Below, in pieces: positions 61,860 through 64,000 of a stretch of DNA of 64,000 nucleotides. This stretch comes from Pseudomonas syringae CC1557 (GTDB taxonomy: Bacteria; Pseudomonadota; Gammaproteobacteria; Pseudomonadales; Pseudomonadaceae), in the NCBI RefSeq assembly GCF_000452705.1, contig NZ_CP007014.1, positions 1-64,000 on the forward strand, in the 5' to 3' direction. The position numbers and the translations under genes are program-made. A model generated the notes under the pieces. That model did not search any database and was not told the DNA's origin. It saw only the letters and a list, made by a program, of their open reading frames with translations. Each line of letters begins with the position of its first letter. Within the stretch, counting starts at the first letter, position 1.

Positions 61860-63104
61860 TCAGCTTTGGGTCAGTGCGGGTAGCGGGCGTGACAGGAAGC
61901 GTTCGTCGAGCAGACCGAGGCCTTCCTGAAACAACTGATTGCTGCGATCCGTCTCGCCCAGCTGCGCAAGCAGTCGCGCCAGCTCCGCGCAGGTTTCAGG
62001 ATTACGTTCCAGGCGCAGGCTGCTCTCCAGGTAATCCCGCGCCTTGCCCCACAACCGACCTTGAAGACAAATGCGGCCAAGGCTCAGCAAAAGGCTTGGG
62101 TCGCTGGGGTGATGCTTGAGCCAGCCTTCCGCAGTCTGTAGCTGCTTCAACGGGTCGCTGCCGCGCACCAGCCCGTATAGGCGTGCCAGGTGGCTGTGGT
62201 AGTCGCGCTTGAGTGCTGTGCGAAGCACCTCTTCAGCTTGGGTCTCGGCACCTAGTCGACGCAGCTGATCGGCATAGGCCAGTACCAGTTGCGGTTCCTG
62301 ACGCTGCGCGGAGCTCAGGCTCTGCCACGCCTGTTCCAGTGACGGCAGACCGGTCAAGGCCCCTTCGCTATTATCGCGATAACCCGCCAGCGTCAGGTTC
62401 TCACCCCAGGCACGGCGTTCCAGTTCGGCAAGCTCCCTGGAGGGCAGAACCTTGTCCTTGCGCAGCTCGGGCAGCAAACGAATCAGCTCGGACCAGTCGC
62501 CCCTTTGCTGATACAGACGCTGTAGCTGGCGAAGCACCTGAGGGTTGTGCGGATGACGTTGGTGCATGGCATGCAATGTGGTCAGCGCGCCGTCGGTGTC
62601 GCCACGGTCCTGCTGCAACTGAGCGTGGTTCAGGGCAATCGCCAGCTCGGCCTGTGGCTGACGCTCAAGTGCGCGCTCCAGCAGGCTGTCGCAGTCTTCG
62701 TAACGCCCTTGCTCATTGGCGGCGCGTGCGGCGCCGATGTAGTAAAGCAGTGGATGCGCATCGGCTTCTGCTGCCCGTTGCAGGTGACGCTGCGCGCTGG
62801 TCCAGCGGCCTTCGGCGAGGTCCATCTGGCCCTGTTCGATGGCCATTTGCACGCGACGATGGCGGTTACGGCGCGACCATGGATTGACCACTTTGCCAGA
62901 AGTGGTCAGCAAGGTAATCAACAACCTGACGAGGAAGATCACCAGCAGCACCGCGAGCAGCAGTGCGAGGGTGGCCCACAGGCTCGATTCGTAGCGGAAG
63001 TTTTTATAGGCGATCAGCACATAACCGGAGTGATCCGCTATGGCGACGCCGATCAGCGCTGCCGCAACTATAGCGATGAACAACAGCACATAGAAGCGCT
63101 TCAT
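61860..63104 (-). CDS. hemY: HemY, TPR membrane protein of the heme cluster
   Basis: A 414-residue inner-membrane protein with two N-terminal membrane segments (about 5-27 and 40-65) and a C-terminal array of tetratricopeptide repeats (about 95-400, such as ADAHPLLYYIGAARAANEQGRYEDCDSLLERALER). In proteobacteria it lies with hemX behind hemCD; its role in heme synthesis is indirect and poorly known. It overlaps hemX by 4 bp. Confidence 0.94.
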   Translation of the reverse strand: MKRFYVLLFIAIVAAALIGVAIADHSGYVLIAYKNFRYESSLWATLALLLAVLLVIFLVRLLITLLTTSGKVVNPWSRRNRHRRVQMAIEQGQMDLAEGRWTSAQRHLQRAAEADAHPLLYYIGAARAANEQGRYEDCDSLLERALERQPQAELAIALNHAQLQQDRGDTDGALTTLHAMHQRHPHNPQVLRQLQRLYQQRGDWSELIRLLPELRKDKVLPSRELAELERRAWGENLTLAGYRDNSEGALTGLPSLEQAWQSLSSAQRQEPQLVLAYADQLRRLGAETQAEEVLRTALKRDYHSHLARLYGLVRGSDPLKQLQTAEGWLKHHPSDPSLLLSLGRICLQGRLWGKARDYLESSLRLERNPETCAELARLLAQLGETDRSNQLFQEGLGLLDERFLSRPLPALTQS

Positions 63105-64000
63105 CGGCTGGTCCCCTGCTGCGCCTCGGCTGGCTGGCTGACGGCATGGCGGCGCTCAAGGTAGGCCTGCACGGCGCTCAGCGTTGGCGCCAGATCAGGT
63201 GTCTTGACCGACACCGGCTTGTTCGCCACGTCGTCAAGACCAACGCTCAACGCTTTGCTCTGCGGGTCTTCCTGATTGAAATTGGCCTTGAGTACGCTCT
63301 GAGCCTCGGCAACGGCCTTGGCATAAACCTGCGGCTCACCGTTGAGCGCGGCCCACTGCGCCTGTTCCAGCGCAAGGCTCAGGGCCAGACGCACTTGCGA
63401 GAGGGACTGACCTGCCAGCACCGGACGGATGTCCTTGTCGGCATTGAAGTCGATGCGGAAGTAATGGGAGATCTGATCCCACCAGCGTGACCACTGACTG
63501 TCTTCAGTCTTGTCTTCGGTCAGGCCAAGCAGCGACTGACCTTTGTCTTCGTATTCGGGAGCCAGCGTGTTGAGCTGAACGGCCTGCTCGCGAAGTGCAG
63601 CCAGTTGCAGAAACAGGCCGGTACGATCCGGCTGCTCGACGCTGCGCAGCGCGGCCAGGCTCTTGGCCAGTTGCTCGCGTGCGGCGAAAGACCCAGGATC
63701 GTCCTGTTCGCGCAGAATTTCATCGGCACCCTGAACCAGGGCCTGTGCGCTGTTAACGTCCTGTAGTGCTGACAGGCGCAGGCTGGCAAGGCGCAGCAAA
63801 TGTTCGGCCTCGGCCAGACGCCAGTCCTTGCGGCTGGCACCCAGCACGGTTTCAAGGCGCTGGCTAAGGCGTTGCTGGTCGCCCTGCAACTGCGCCACCA
63901 GACGACGACTGTCTTCCAGCTGGTCGGCAGGCGGAATTTGCGCGAGACGTGCGCTCAGTTGCTGGTCGTTTTGAGCCAGCACCAGAGTCTGTTCGGCGAT
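63101..64000 (-). CDS. hemX: HemX-family protein, 5' end cut by window
   Basis: The frame is open to the window edge, so only the last 299 codons are present; the N-terminal membrane anchor is outside. The visible part is a helical HemX domain (DWRLAEAEHLLRLASLRLSALQDVNSAQALVQGADEILREQDDPG) often labelled uroporphyrinogen-III methyltransferase, though it lacks the SAM-enzyme fold. Beyond the window, hemD and hemC are expected. A start codon inside the frame at 63982 is not the true start. Confidence 0.93.
   Translation of the reverse strand: MAEQTLVLAQNDQQLSARLAQIPPADQLEDSRRLVAQLQGDQQRLSQRLETVLGASRKDWRLAEAEHLLRLASLRLSALQDVNSAQALVQGADEILREQDDPGSFAAREQLAKSLAALRSVEQPDRTGLFLQLAALREQAVQLNTLAPEYEDKGQSLLGLTEDKTEDSQWSRWWDQISHYFRIDFNADKDIRPVLAGQSLSQVRLALSLALEQAQWAALNGEPQVYAKAVAEAQSVLKANFNQEDPQSKALSVGLDDVANKPVSVKTPDLAPTLSAVQAYLERRHAVSQPAEAQQGTSR

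Overview
This window reads as the start of a Pseudomonas chromosome, most likely from the Pseudomonas syringae group. It opens exactly at a GTG-started dnaA followed by dnaN, recF and gyrB. It then follows the gene order usual beside oriC in Pseudomonas (glyQS, tag, trkA, rsmB, fmt, def, dprA, tsaC, hemF, aroE, betC, trpBA/trpI, prlC). A type III effector-like gene with a hrp box, GC-rich coding sequence and the algP/algQ/hemYX block support the P. syringae assignment. No rRNA or tRNA gene was seen, and oriC itself (rpmH-dnaA) lies just outside the window.

Layout: 1-6.3 kb is the replication block, with two perfect parS-type palindromes inside recF and a terminator after gyrB. 6.4-7.4 kb is an accessory insertion with a HopBF1-like kinase effector and its own hrp box. 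7.4-13.4 kb holds lipid/LPS genes (plsC, gmhB, lpxL-like), glycyl-tRNA synthetase and tag. 13.6-26.2 kb holds a YdeP-type molybdoenzyme, K+ uptake regulator trkA, the rsmB-fmt-def translation block, a LysM protein, dprA-tsaC, a quinone reductase and hemF-aroE. 26.3-33.3 kb holds a SulP transporter, the choline-sulfate locus (choX-like, betC, LysR regulator), an alpha/beta hydrolase and a small RcnB/CigR-like protein. 33.4-36.5 kb is trpBA with divergent trpI. 36.5-42 kb holds small stress and envelope genes (DUF883, dodecin, two DUF1161 paralogues, OsmC, a lipoprotein), a luciferase-like oxidoreductase and an OPT transporter.

42.0-44.9 kb is a lower-GC accessory island: a HEPN-like orphan, a divergent small membrane protein, and an intact IS3-family element with a programmed frameshift. 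45-49.2 kb returns to core genes (zinc aminopeptidase lipoprotein, gamma carbonic anhydrase, prlC, yheV-like). 49.3-64 kb holds a cytochrome c/FTR1 iron permease, a four-gene LpoB/YcfL/COG3014 envelope operon, a LysE exporter, an MscS-like channel, ABC-F yheS, algP, an FKBP isomerase, algQ/rsd, dsbB, hemY and a hemX cut by the window end.

The genes are mostly housekeeping in short same-strand operons with 4-bp overlaps. At least five intergenic gaps carry copies of one palindromic repeat family. Perfect DnaA boxes are strongly over-represented in the first 29 kb. The best candidates for novelty are the effector beside gyrB, whose real start is set by the hrp box, and the two orphan genes of the low-GC island.
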